Source: Verrucomicrobiaceae bacterium (GTDB lineage: Bacteria > Verrucomicrobiota > Verrucomicrobiia > Verrucomicrobiales > Verrucomicrobiaceae). Taken from it: 60,884 nt of DNA. Below, piece after piece: positions 51,215-60,354 of this stretch. How positions within the stretch are numbered: the stretch's first letter is position 1; each line of letters starts with the position of its first letter. Both the position numbers and the translations under genes were made by a program. Below the pieces are notes generated by a model, which had not been told where the DNA came from, searched no databases, and saw only the letters and a program-made list of their open reading frames with translations. The stretch covers positions 1 through 60,884 of the forward strand of contig JAEUHN010000003.1 of NCBI GenBank assembly GCA_016795365.1. Reading direction: 5' to 3'.

Positions 51215-54202
51215 ATGGCGAAAGCAGCATCCAAGGCGGGCGCATCCAGCGCAGGTAAAGTTAAATACGTTTATACATGGGGTGCCGGTAAAGCAGACGG
51301 CGACGGATCCATGAAGGCATTGCTCGGTGGCAAGGGAGCTAACCTCGCCGAAATGAGCCGCATTGGTCTTCCTGTGCCTCCAGGGTTCACTATCACGACA
51401 GAAGTCTGCACTTACTACTACGCCAACAAGAGAACCTACCCCGCCGATCTCCAGAAGCAGATGGAGGCGGGTGTCGCCGCCATGGAGAAGATCATGGGCT
51501 ACAAGTTTGGCGACTCCAAGGGATTCCCTCTTCTCGTGGCGGTGCGCTCCGGTGCTCGCGATTCGATGCCCGGCATGATGGACACCATTCTCAACCTGGG
51601 CCTCAATGATCAGACGGTGATTTCCTTGGTGAATGCCACGAACAACGAACGCTTCGCCTGGGACTGCTATCGCCGTTTCATCCAGATGTATGGTGACGTC
51701 GTCCTTGGTGTGCAGAAGCGCGAAGGCGAAGATCATGAACCATTCGAAGTCGTGATCGAGAGCTACAAGCACGAGAAGTATCACAAGGACATCCTTGATT
51801 CCGACCTGACCGCTGACGACCAGAAGGAACTGGTGAAGCGCTTCAAGGCTCTCGTCAAAGAGCGCACCGGCAAAGTGTTCCCCAGCGATCCGTGGGATCA
51901 GCTTCGCGGTGCCGCTGGCGCTGTGTTTGGCTCCTGGATGAACGACCGCGCGATCGTGTATCGCCGCAAGTATAATATCCCCTCCGAGTGGGGCACTGCC
52001 GTCAACGTGCAGGCCATGGTGTTCGGTAACACGGGCCCCACCTCCGGTTCCGGCGTTGCCTTCACCCGCAACCCTGCGAACGGAAACAACGAATTCTACG
52101 GTGAGTTCCTCATCAACGCCCAGGGCGAAGACGTTGTGGCCGGCGTGCGCACTCCTGAGCCTGTGCTTCAGTTGCAGAAGGAAATGCCGAAGCCCTACGC
52201 CGAACTCCTCAAGGTTCGTCAGACGCTCGAGAAGCACTTCAAGGATGTGCAGGACGTGGAGTTCACCATCCAGGAAGGCAAGTTGTTCATGCTTCAGACT
52301 CGCAATGGCAAGCGCACCGCTGCCGCCGCTTTGAAGTTCTCCATGGATATGGTGAAGGAAAAGCTCATTGACTGGGAAACCGCTGTCCTGCGTAATCCTG
52401 CTGATCAGCTTGAGCAGTTGCTCGCTCCTGATTTTGATCTCACCGAACTGAAGAAGGCCAAGGTCCTTGCTTCCGGTTTGCCTGCGGGTCCCGGTGCCGC
52501 TTCCGGCATCATCTATCTCAATGCCGACCGCGCTGCTGCCGCTGCTGAAAAGGGCGAAGAAGTGCTCCTCGTTCGCAATGAGACCAGCCCAGAAGATCTT
52601 CGCGGCATGATTGCTGCCGTTGGTATTCTCACCGCGAAAGGTGGTGTGTCATCGCACGCCGCTCTCGTTGCCCGTCAGATGGGCAAGGTCTGCATCTGCG
52701 GTGCCAGCGCAGTGGACATCGACTATGACAAGAAGACGGTGACCATTGCAGGTCAGGTCTTCCTCGAAGGCAAAGACAGCCTCAGCATCGACGGCACCGC
52801 TGGCACGATCTACGGTGGCAAGCTCAAGACGGGTCCTTCCTCGATCGTCACGGGCATGCTTCATGGCGACAAGGCCGCTCAGGCCACCGAGAAGTTCAAG
52901 AGCTTCCAGCAGTTGATGAAGTGGTGCGGTCAGGCTACCCGCCTCCAGGTTCGCACCAACGCTGACAACCCAGAGCAGACACAAAACGCGATCGCGTTCG
53001 GTGCTCAGGGTATCGGTCTCACCCGCACGGAACACATGTTCTTCGAAGGCGATCGCATTGATGCGATGCGTGAGATGATCCTTGCCGACAATCTTGACGA
53101 TCGTAAGAAGGCGCTGGCCAAGCTTCTGCCTTATCAGCGTGATGACTTCGCTGGCATCTTCGAAGCCCTCAAGGGTCTGCCAGCTACCATCCGTCTCCTC
53201 GATCCTCCTCTTCATGAGTTCCTTCCTCACTCCGAAGAGCAGCAGAAGGATCTCGGCAAGAAGATCGGAATGAGCGTGGAAAAGATTCAGGCACGTGTGA
53301 ATGCGCTGCATGAGTTCAATCCGATGCTTGGCCATCGCGGTTGCCGCCTCGGCATTGCCTATCCTGAGATCACTGCCATGCAGGCACGCGCTATCTTCGA
53401 AGCTGCGGCGATCGTTGCGAAGAAGAAGATCAAGGTGAAGCCTGAAGTGATGATCCCTCTCGTCGGCTTCAAAAAAGAACTCGACCTCCAGACTGAAATT
53501 GTTCATCGTGTGGCAAAAGAAGTTATGGCCGAACACAAGGTGAAGCTCGACTACCTCGTGGGCACGATGATTGAAGTCCCGCGTGGAGCACTGACCGCTG
53601 ATGAGATCGCGCAGACTGCGCAGTTCTTCAGCTTCGGCACCAATGACCTTACTCAGACCGCTCTCGGCATCAGCCGTGATGACATGGGCAACTTCCTGAT
53701 GCCCTACACTGAGAACGAGATCTTCAAGAAGAACCCCTTTGCCACGCTGGACACCACCGGCGTCGGTCAGTTGATCCAGACCGCCATCACCAAGGGCCGC
53801 AGCGTGAACCCAGAGATCAAGCTGGGCATCTGCGGTGAGCACGGTGGCGATCCAGATTCCGTCAAATTCTGCCACAAGGTGGGCCTCACTTATGTGAGTT
53901 GCAGTCCTTTCCGCGTTCCCGTCGCACGCCTTGCCGCCGCGCAAGCCGCGATCGAAGAAAAGCGAGCCGCAGCTAAAGCCGCTGCAGCGAAGAATGTCCG
54001 TAGCGGATCAGCGCCTGCAAAGGCGGCTGCCTCTGCGGGTAAACCAAAACAAGCAACCAACAAACAGAAGACAAACACCATGGCTAAGAAAGCTGCTAAG
54101 AAAGCCGCCAAGAAGGCTGCACCTGCCAAGAAGGCCGCCAAGAAGGCCGCACCTGCTAAGAAGGCCGCCAAGAAGGCCGCTAAGAAGGCTGCAAAGAAGT
54201 AA
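51215..54202 (+). CDS. ppdK: Pyruvate, phosphate dikinase with histone-H1-like Lys/Ala C-terminal tail
   Basis: PPDK interconverts pyruvate, ATP and phosphate with PEP, AMP and pyrophosphate. The enzyme part is complete: N-terminal ATP-grasp domain ([13 protein letters not shown], then [27 protein letters not shown]), the phosphohistidine loop [16 protein letters not shown] with His481, and the PEP/pyruvate TIM barrel ending in [10 protein letters not shown] (Cys873) and [18 protein letters not shown]. Normal family members end near residue 910-915. Here about 80 more residues follow: an Ala/Lys linker, then forty residues of [12 protein letters not shown] repeats like histone H1. An in-frame ATG at 54080 begins exactly this basic block, so a separate 40-residue basic peptide could also be made. 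Confidence 0.95.
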   Translation: MAKAASKAGASSAGKVKYVYTWGAGKADGDGSMKALLGGKGANLAEMSRIGLPVPPGFTITTEVCTYYYANKRTYPADLQKQMEAGVAAMEKIMGYKFGDSKGFPLLVAVRSGARDSMPGMMDTILNLGLNDQTVISLVNATNNERFAWDCYRRFIQMYGDVVLGVQKREGEDHEPFEVVIESYKHEKYHKDILDSDLTADDQKELVKRFKALVKERTGKVFPSDPWDQLRGAAGAVFGSWMNDRAIVYRRKYNIPSEWGTAVNVQAMVFGNTGPTSGSGVAFTRNPANGNNEFYGEFLINAQGEDVVAGVRTPEPVLQLQKEMPKPYAELLKVRQTLEKHFKDVQDVEFTIQEGKLFMLQTRNGKRTAAAALKFSMDMVKEKLIDWETAVLRNPADQLEQLLAPDFDLTELKKAKVLASGLPAGPGAASGIIYLNADRAAAAAEKGEEVLLVRNETSPEDLRGMIAAVGILTAKGGVSSHAALVARQMGKVCICGASAVDIDYDKKTVTIAGQVFLEGKDSLSIDGTAGTIYGGKLKTGPSSIVTGMLHGDKAAQATEKFKSFQQLMKWCGQATRLQVRTNADNPEQTQNAIAFGAQGIGLTRTEHMFFEGDRIDAMREMILADNLDDRKKALAKLLPYQRDDFAGIFEALKGLPATIRLLDPPLHEFLPHSEEQQKDLGKKIGMSVEKIQARVNALHEFNPMLGHRGCRLGIAYPEITAMQARAIFEAAAIVAKKKIKVKPEVMIPLVGFKKELDLQTEIVHRVAKEVMAEHKVKLDYLVGTMIEVPRGALTADEIAQTAQFFSFGTNDLTQTALGISRDDMGNFLMPYTENEIFKKNPFATLDTTGVGQLIQTAITKGRSVNPEIKLGICGEHGGDPDSVKFCHKVGLTYVSCSPFRVPVARLAAAQAAIEEKRAAAKAAAAKNVRSGSAPAKAAASAGKPKQATNKQKTNTMAKKAAKKAAKKAAPAKKAAKKAAPAKKAAKKAAKKAAKK
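54080..54202 (+). CDS. Possible internally started histone-H1-like basic peptide
   Basis: An in-frame ATG at 54080 within ppdK would give a 40-residue peptide [20 protein letters not shown] and onward, made only of Met, Ala, Lys and Pro. The bases before it (ACAAACAGAAGACAAACACC) are AT-richer than the ppdK body and resemble an intergenic leader. It may be a separate nucleoid-type protein that became fused to ppdK, or simply the tail. Which product is made cannot be decided from sequence. Confidence 0.35.
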   Translation: MAKKAAKKAAKKAAPAKKAAKKAAPAKKAAKKAAKKAAKK

Positions 54203-54255
54203 GGCTGCTCAGGTCCTTGTGACCTGATCCGGACGAAATAACCTTTCGTCTTTCA

Positions 54256-54291
54256 AAAAGCCCTGTGGGGATCACTCCTCACAGGGCTTTT
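54256..54291 (+). terminator. Rho-independent terminator of ppdK
   Basis: A 12-bp stem (AAAAGCCCTGTG at 54256-54267 with CACAGGGCTTTT at 54280-54291), extended by partial pairing in the loop (GGGATCACTCCT), ending in a T-run. It lies 53 bp after the ppdK stop and between convergent genes, so it may serve both. Confidence 0.88.
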
Positions 54292-54338
54292 ACTTTTGAA
54301 GGGCGCATAGTTTTGCCGTCCTTCAAAAATCTCGGGCA

Positions 54339-56741
54339 TCAGTTCAGAATCGGCAGCCCTGCACTGGACGTCCCCTTCCGTTCACCAGACTGGAACTGCG
54401 TCTTGTCAGTTCGCTCGCCTTGGTAGCGGGTTAATGTCTCGTCGTAGGTCAAGTCGAATCCAATATTGCGATCGAAGGTGCTGGGATCGGCACCGGTTTG
54501 CACATGAATGGTGCGTGGTCCTGTGATCCACCAATGCCAGGTGCGAAGGTAACCATTCTTGTCATGAGTCTTCGCGACGTTATTGGCGAAGAAGGTGATG
54601 TCCCAGTGCCATTGTCCCCCGGAGGTCGCCCGGTTGTGAAACGTCCAGTCGGATGACAGCAGTGCGCTCTCGAGTGCTGAAGTGTCGGTCTTGCTTGCAG
54701 GACGAAGTTCGGTGAACCAAAGGTCTCTAAACTGCACCGTCATGATGGACTCGTAGTAGATGCTGAGGCCGAGCAGGCCTGAGCGTGCGCCTTCCTTGCT
54801 TTCGTCGATCACGTGGCACATGGGCATTCCATTGACGAAAATCTGGATCTGATTTCCGGCAGCGACGATCTGGTAGTCATTCCAATCGCCCACTTTAATC
54901 AAGCGACGCAACTCGTCACCGGCTGCGATAGTGCCCGTCTCGGCGCAGTCTGGCTGGTTCTGATTGGCGGCGGAACGAATCGTTACCTTCTTGCCCCGTG
55001 GCGCGGTGATGTTCCTCGCTGACTTCTCGCACAGGCCGCCGGTCCAGCGATGATCAAAGTCCAGTTCCGCGTTGTAACCCTTGAGCGAGAAGTTCTTGGG
55101 ATTGTCCATTCGCGCGCGGAACTGAATGCCAGGAATCCGCCAAGCGGTGGAGTCGCCGCCGCTGATTTTGAATCGGAGCGACAGTTCGAAGTCTGCCACA
55201 CCACCTTTCCAGATCAGGGAGGTAAAACCTTGTGGCCGGACCGTCGCCGTGGTGCGAGCCGTGATCGTTTCATTCTCTGCAGACCAGAACTGAGGTAAGC
55301 CTGCCCAGCCTGTTAAGTCCTTGCCGTTGAACATGGGGTAAGTTTGCACGCGAGTGTAACCTGGAGGCGGCGCGGTCTTTGGGATGGGTGCCGCTACTTC
55401 GGTGGGAACTACGCCTTCGGTAGTCGCGGAAGCAGGGCTCGCACTCGAGATGGGTGTGGGTGAAATAGATGACTTCGCTGGAGCAATCGTCAGTGCCTGA
55501 AGTGATTGTTTGAGCTGCCTGATAATGTTCAAGCACTGTCGAGAGTGACTCCATTGCCGAGTCGAATCGTAGGCCAAGCCTAAGGCGACGAGGCAGGAAG
55601 TGCCTAACAGAAGGCGTGCGGTTAAGCTGCGCCTGACCCGAGGCCTCGCAGGACGTTGTGGAGATGCGTTGGTTGCCGGCGGTCTGAAAATGACCTGAGC
55701 TGGAGCGGGCGTTCTTTGGATGGATGGCGCAGCTGGAGCGAGCGGTGGTTGTTGGCGGAGAGGCGTGGTTGCTTGTTGGGCAGCCAGCTTCATTTCATTG
55801 GCTTGCTGAAAACGCGCCGATGGATCGGGCTCGAGAGCCTTGATCACCAAGTCGTCCACCCGGTGATCGACGGATGCCTTGGTGGAGGGAAGTTGGTAAT
55901 ATCCGCGAGGCGGAGCGCCCGTGAGCATTTCATAGAGCATGATGCCCAGGGCATAAATGTCCGAGCGTTGATCCGCCTTGCCCTCATAGACTTCGGGGGC
56001 CGCGTAATCGGGAGTCCCCATAGCATCGCCGGGCTTGGTCAGCCTCAGGGCTGCCACACCCAAAGGATCAGTGGGATCGAAATTCGACGCGGGAGTCGAT
56101 TCGGGAACATCAAGGCTCTGATCGGAAGGCTTCAGCGCGAGACCGAAGTCTGCGAGCTTGGGACGATGATCCTTTGTGATAAGCACGTTGGCTGGCTTTA
56201 CGTCCCGATGCACCACGCCTTTGTCGTGTGCATACTGCATGGCCTCACAAATCTGGATCGTGAGGTGGAGTGCGGTGGCTGGCGAGATCTTGGTCTCCGA
56301 CTTGTGGATCAGTTTGTGAAGATCAGTTCCATTCACATACTCCATCACGAAGTAGAGATGGCCTTCGCTGGTCTGGCCGAAGTCATAAATCATAACAATG
56401 CCGGGATGACTCAGACTGGCCAGCACCTGGGCTTCGCGATGGAAGCGTGCGACAAACTCTGTGTTCTTCGCGAGCTCGGCCGGAAGCACCTTGATCGCGA
56501 CGGGCCGGTTGAGCGTGATCTGCCGACCTTTGTAAACGGCACCCATGCCACCGCGGCCGATGAGGTGCTCGATTTCATACTGGGGCAGCAACAAAGCAAT
56601 GTGCGCGGGTGAGGGTGGCTCCCAGTGATCAGGCACTTGGGCTTCGCTGTGGGCGAGAGCGGTGCCCATGGCGACATCGAGCAAGCCCGTGAAACGATTG
56701 CCCAGGAGCGGGTCATTCTCAGTGGTATCAGGCTTGTCCAT
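54339..56741 (-). CDS. Membrane Ser/Thr protein kinase with extracytoplasmic DUF1080 domain (kinase 1)
   Basis: An 800-residue PknB-like kinase. N-terminal signature PLLGNRFTGLLDVAMGT, then kinase domain 55-325: GRGGMGAVYKG near 62-72, Lys84, HRDVKPAN with Asp180, DFG at 198-200, and APE near 248. A Pro-rich linker precedes a membrane helix (LTARLLLGTSCLVALGLA, about 373-390). Outside are a DUF1080/LamG-type domain (about 465-685, from FNGKDLTGWAG to FRDLWFTEL) and a last domain (about 695-790, SDWTFHNRATSGGQWHWDITFF). DUF1080 domains bind or cut glycosides, so a sugar or wall signal is plausible. It is paralogous to the kinase upstream. Confidence 0.9.
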   Translation of the reverse strand: MDKPDTTENDPLLGNRFTGLLDVAMGTALAHSEAQVPDHWEPPSPAHIALLLPQYEIEHLIGRGGMGAVYKGRQITLNRPVAIKVLPAELAKNTEFVARFHREAQVLASLSHPGIVMIYDFGQTSEGHLYFVMEYVNGTDLHKLIHKSETKISPATALHLTIQICEAMQYAHDKGVVHRDVKPANVLITKDHRPKLADFGLALKPSDQSLDVPESTPASNFDPTDPLGVAALRLTKPGDAMGTPDYAAPEVYEGKADQRSDIYALGIMLYEMLTGAPPRGYYQLPSTKASVDHRVDDLVIKALEPDPSARFQQANEMKLAAQQATTPLRQQPPLAPAAPSIQRTPAPAQVIFRPPATNASPQRPARPRVRRSLTARLLLGTSCLVALGLAYDSTRQWSHSRQCLNIIRQLKQSLQALTIAPAKSSISPTPISSASPASATTEGVVPTEVAAPIPKTAPPPGYTRVQTYPMFNGKDLTGWAGLPQFWSAENETITARTTATVRPQGFTSLIWKGGVADFELSLRFKISGGDSTAWRIPGIQFRARMDNPKNFSLKGYNAELDFDHRWTGGLCEKSARNITAPRGKKVTIRSAANQNQPDCAETGTIAAGDELRRLIKVGDWNDYQIVAAGNQIQIFVNGMPMCHVIDESKEGARSGLLGLSIYYESIMTVQFRDLWFTELRPASKTDTSALESALLSSDWTFHNRATSGGQWHWDITFFANNVAKTHDKNGYLRTWHWWITGPRTIHVQTGADPSTFDRNIGFDLTYDETLTRYQGERTDKTQFQSGERKGTSSAGLPILN

Positions 56742-56902
56742 GATGGTGAGAGAGGCGGGTTTGCATGGGGAATGCGATGGTCACCAATCTCTTCGAAGTC
56801 CGGTCCTGTGGGTTGCAACCTTTTGGCAAGTCACTGCCTCGACGCGATTGGTTCCGGCAGCTCTGGTTCATTTGCGCCACTCGCTTTGGGATGATGCATG
56901 GT

Positions 56903-59900
56903 TCATGGCGAGACGGCGAAACGCGCTCTCAGGCGTTCTACGTCCTGGAGATCGCTGGCACTTAGCCTTTCCTGGGGCAGCGGATAGAGTTTCTGATCGC
57001 GTTTCGCTCGCAAGGTAACTTCTTTTGGACCGATGGCGATCAACTCGGCTTCGAGTTTCGCACCCTTGTTGTCTGTGAAGATTCGGTAGCCATCACGAGG
57101 CAGGGCCAGGATTTGAGCTTCAGCCAGACCGGTCAAGGCGGCGATGCGTGAGGGAGCCTTGGAGAGTTGCTTTGCCCACGAATAGGCTTTCTGAGAGCCT
57201 TCCTTTTCAATGATCAATGCGGCAGTCGCAAACATCGCTCGAGAATGAATGCCGGTTTGCAGCGAATCCATGGTCATCTCGGTCGTGGTGAAAATCCCGT
57301 CAGCGCGCATCCTTGCTTCCGCGACGTTGCCTGCTTTGACCTCGATGTGGCAAAAGGCCAGATTCTTGTGATCACCGTAGGGGATGCCATTCGCGGTGCT
57401 CCTTGCTTGATTGAATTTGCCAGCTGCAGCTTCTGCTTCGGACACGCGGGCCAGGGCAACAGCTTGGGGATACGCCGACAGTCTTGCCTCACCTAGCGAG
57501 GCGTGGGCGGCGATGAAGTCTCCCATCTCCGCCTGCGTGCGGATGATGTGGCCCCAAGGTGTAGCGAAGGGATGGCCTCGAAAAATCGGGATCAGTGATT
57601 TCGCACTCGCCAGATCACCGCCTTTCACGAGGGCTGATGTGACAGCGTTGAAGGCTGGCTGGGAATCCTTTGCGGCTGTTATGACCAAGTTCTTCGCCTC
57701 GTCGATTTGCTTGCGGTAGCTTGCCTTATCCCCCTTGCGAAGGGCCTGCAATGCCAACGCAGAGAGGTAGCGAGACCTGCCATCCACCGACTTCAATTCA
57801 CGCCCGACACGTTCGGCCTGGCTCAGCAAATCACGCTCAATCAACGCGGTGGCTAGATGAACGAGGCCAGAATCCCGTGCCTGCCCAGTCTTGGTGAGCT
57901 TCACAGCCGTGTCGAAAGCTTCGGTAAACTCACCTCTCCCGGCCAGCTGTTCAGCGATGGTTGCGAACGTGGAGTCTCTGACCGTGTCATCCTGGATGGA
58001 TCGCGCCGTCTTGAGAGCTTCGTCCAGAGTCCCTGCTGTCGCGAAGGTGCGGGCGACCTGCTTCAGCAGTTGGGCTTTCTGCGCAGCGTTGGTGACGGCT
58101 GCTGCTTCAGTGCGTGCCTCCGCCAGCCAGGTCAGGCTATCGCGACGCAGCTGTGCAAGATCGATCGTTTTTCCGGGGCGAAGCGGCTGGGCTGTGGAGG
58201 GTGAGGGTTTGGCGCTTTCGCCGAGGTCTTTGATGCGCACGCGACGGAAGAATGCCGAGCCCGTATTGCCCAGGTTCTGAAGGGCAATGTAGCCAGAGCG
58301 ATTGCGGTTTCCGGTGAACTTCGCGGTCGATTGTCCGTTCAAAGTCACCGTGTATTCCTGATCCACGACTCTGATCTCCAGTTCATTCCAGGTTCGCAGT
58401 GGCAGAGGGAAGCTGACATCACTCGGCAAGGGAACCTTGGTGATCCGGCCCGTCTCGGTGCCTCTGATCTCCACTTCGTAGGCACCCTCCATGAAGAGAT
58501 CGGGTTTACGATCATCCAGCAGGGGCGTGCGGAGAAAGATGCCAGAATTGGTGTCCATCGAGTCCACGGCGAACTCCACGCGAAGAATGAAATTCTGAAA
58601 CGTGCGGCCTGGATACCAAAGTAATCCCCAGGGCTCTGAGATTCCTGCCGGCGTCGATGTGGTGAGCACACCACCTTCGGCTGTGACATTACCGGCTCCC
58701 ACGTGCTTCCATCCCGAGGTGTGCTCGCTGTCGAATAGCGGGATGAATCCAGCTTCGGCGGAGGTCGGTGAGTTGCTTGGTGGAGGACCTTCAGTGCCCG
58801 GCATCCGATATGCTGAAACCGCAGGAGCACCGCTCGATACGAAGCCCTCCAGAATCGCTCCGCTTTGCTTGAGCTGAAGATGGTCGGTGGTCACGTTCTG
58901 CCAGCTTACCGAGTAATTCTGCGCACCGGCCTGGCTCCAGCTGCCGCGAAATCCGTAGCTGGTCTGGAAGGAACCGTCAGCACGGAAGGCGACGATGAAA
59001 TTCCCCGGCCACCACCATCGACCCAAGATCGGATCGTTGATCGAAGGCGAAGAACTGACCGCTGGCATTGGAGGAGCCGGGATGTTCGGTTTAGGTGATT
59101 CCGTGGTCGTCACTTCAGCAGGTGTCGGAGAGATTTTGAGGGAGCCCAGCATCGCCAGCGCATCCCATGCCCACCAGCCCAGGCCACCGAGCACCATGAG
59201 CGAGGTCACGAGATAGAACCAAATGGATGCCTTGCGTCGCTGGGCAGCAGGCGGGGCCGAAGCCAAACGTGCGGGTGGACGAAACGGCTGAGTGACAGGA
59301 GCGGCAGCGGCCTTCGGCGGAGCGGGTGCCTTCGGCGGCAGCGGCTGACTCGCGGCTTCCACGGCCAGCTTCATCTCGCTCGCTTGCTGGAACCGGGCAT
59401 TAGGCTCGGCGTCGAGCGCCTTCATCACCACTTCATCCAGGCGTCGATCCACACCCACTTTTTGCGATGGCAGGATGTAACGCTCCTCGGGCACCTGGCC
59501 GGTGAGCATCTCATAGAACATGATGCCGAGCGCAAAGATGTCCGAGCGCTCATCGGCCTGGCCGTAATACACTTCGGGGGCCGCATACGGCGGTGTGCCC
59601 ATCACATTGCCCGTGCGCGTGAAGCGCAGTCCTGCGAGCGCTGGATCAGCAGGCGAAAGAGGGGAGAACCCCTGGGGCATGGGCACGTGGGGAGCGGGCT
59701 GGTCCGTGCCGTCGCTGGGCTTCATCGCGAGGCCGAAGTCCGCGAGCTTGGCCCGGAAGTCCTTGGTCACGAGAACGTTTGCTGGCTTGATGTCGCGATG
59801 CACCACGCCTTGGTCATGAGCGAATTGGAGCGCCTCACAAATCTGCGTGGTGAGGCTGAGTGCCTGAGCCGGAGTGAGCTTGGTCTCCGAGCGGTGGATC

Positions 59901-60331
59901 AACCGGTGCAGGTCCGTGCCATCCACATACTCCATCACGAAGTAGAGGTGACCTTCATCGGTCTGGCCGAAGTCAAAAATGGCCACGATGCCTGGATGGT
60001 TCAGGCTGGCCAGGAGCTGCGCCTCGCGCTGGAATCGTCCGATGAATTCGGTGCTCCTCGCCAGCTCCGCCGGAAGCACCTTGATGGCCACCGGCCGGTT
60101 CAGCTTCGTTTGTCGTCCTTTGTAAACAGCGCCCATGCCCCCACGACCAATGAGATGCTCGATCTGATACTGCGGCAGCAGTCGGGCGATGTGCTCGGGC
60201 TCGGGAGGTGTCCAGTGATCTGGAATCCGCACCTCGCTCATCGGCAAAGGAGTGCCGAGGGCAACACCAAGCAATCCGGACATGCGATTGCCCAGCAGCG
60301 GATCGTTAGGTGAGTGCTGGTCGTCGGCCAT
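56903..60331 (-). CDS. Membrane Ser/Thr protein kinase with DUF1080, helical repeat and SHD1-like domains (kinase 2)
   Basis: A 1142-residue kinase closely related to its neighbour over the first 330 residues (PLLGNRMSGLLGVALGT; GRGGMGAVYKG; Lys84; HRDIKPAN with Asp180; DFG near 198). A membrane helix (WFYLVTSLMVLGGLGWWAWDAL) follows near 373-393. Outside are a short beta domain (DPILGRWWWPGNFIVAFRADGSFQ ... GAILEGFVSS, about 435-515), a DUF1080 domain (about 545-710), and a helical repeat region of about 320 residues with TPR-like Ala/Leu patterns. The C-terminal SHD1-like segment is YRIFTDNKGAKLEAELIAIGPKEVTLRAKRDQKLYPLPQERLS. Confidence 0.9.
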   Translation of the reverse strand: MADDQHSPNDPLLGNRMSGLLGVALGTPLPMSEVRIPDHWTPPEPEHIARLLPQYQIEHLIGRGGMGAVYKGRQTKLNRPVAIKVLPAELARSTEFIGRFQREAQLLASLNHPGIVAIFDFGQTDEGHLYFVMEYVDGTDLHRLIHRSETKLTPAQALSLTTQICEALQFAHDQGVVHRDIKPANVLVTKDFRAKLADFGLAMKPSDGTDQPAPHVPMPQGFSPLSPADPALAGLRFTRTGNVMGTPPYAAPEVYYGQADERSDIFALGIMFYEMLTGQVPEERYILPSQKVGVDRRLDEVVMKALDAEPNARFQQASEMKLAVEAASQPLPPKAPAPPKAAAAPVTQPFRPPARLASAPPAAQRRKASIWFYLVTSLMVLGGLGWWAWDALAMLGSLKISPTPAEVTTTESPKPNIPAPPMPAVSSSPSINDPILGRWWWPGNFIVAFRADGSFQTSYGFRGSWSQAGAQNYSVSWQNVTTDHLQLKQSGAILEGFVSSGAPAVSAYRMPGTEGPPPSNSPTSAEAGFIPLFDSEHTSGWKHVGAGNVTAEGGVLTTSTPAGISEPWGLLWYPGRTFQNFILRVEFAVDSMDTNSGIFLRTPLLDDRKPDLFMEGAYEVEIRGTETGRITKVPLPSDVSFPLPLRTWNELEIRVVDQEYTVTLNGQSTAKFTGNRNRSGYIALQNLGNTGSAFFRRVRIKDLGESAKPSPSTAQPLRPGKTIDLAQLRRDSLTWLAEARTEAAAVTNAAQKAQLLKQVARTFATAGTLDEALKTARSIQDDTVRDSTFATIAEQLAGRGEFTEAFDTAVKLTKTGQARDSGLVHLATALIERDLLSQAERVGRELKSVDGRSRYLSALALQALRKGDKASYRKQIDEAKNLVITAAKDSQPAFNAVTSALVKGGDLASAKSLIPIFRGHPFATPWGHIIRTQAEMGDFIAAHASLGEARLSAYPQAVALARVSEAEAAAGKFNQARSTANGIPYGDHKNLAFCHIEVKAGNVAEARMRADGIFTTTEMTMDSLQTGIHSRAMFATAALIIEKEGSQKAYSWAKQLSKAPSRIAALTGLAEAQILALPRDGYRIFTDNKGAKLEAELIAIGPKEVTLRAKRDQKLYPLPQERLSASDLQDVERLRARFAVSP

Positions 60332-60354
60332 GTGAGAGGTTGCCGGGATCGCGA

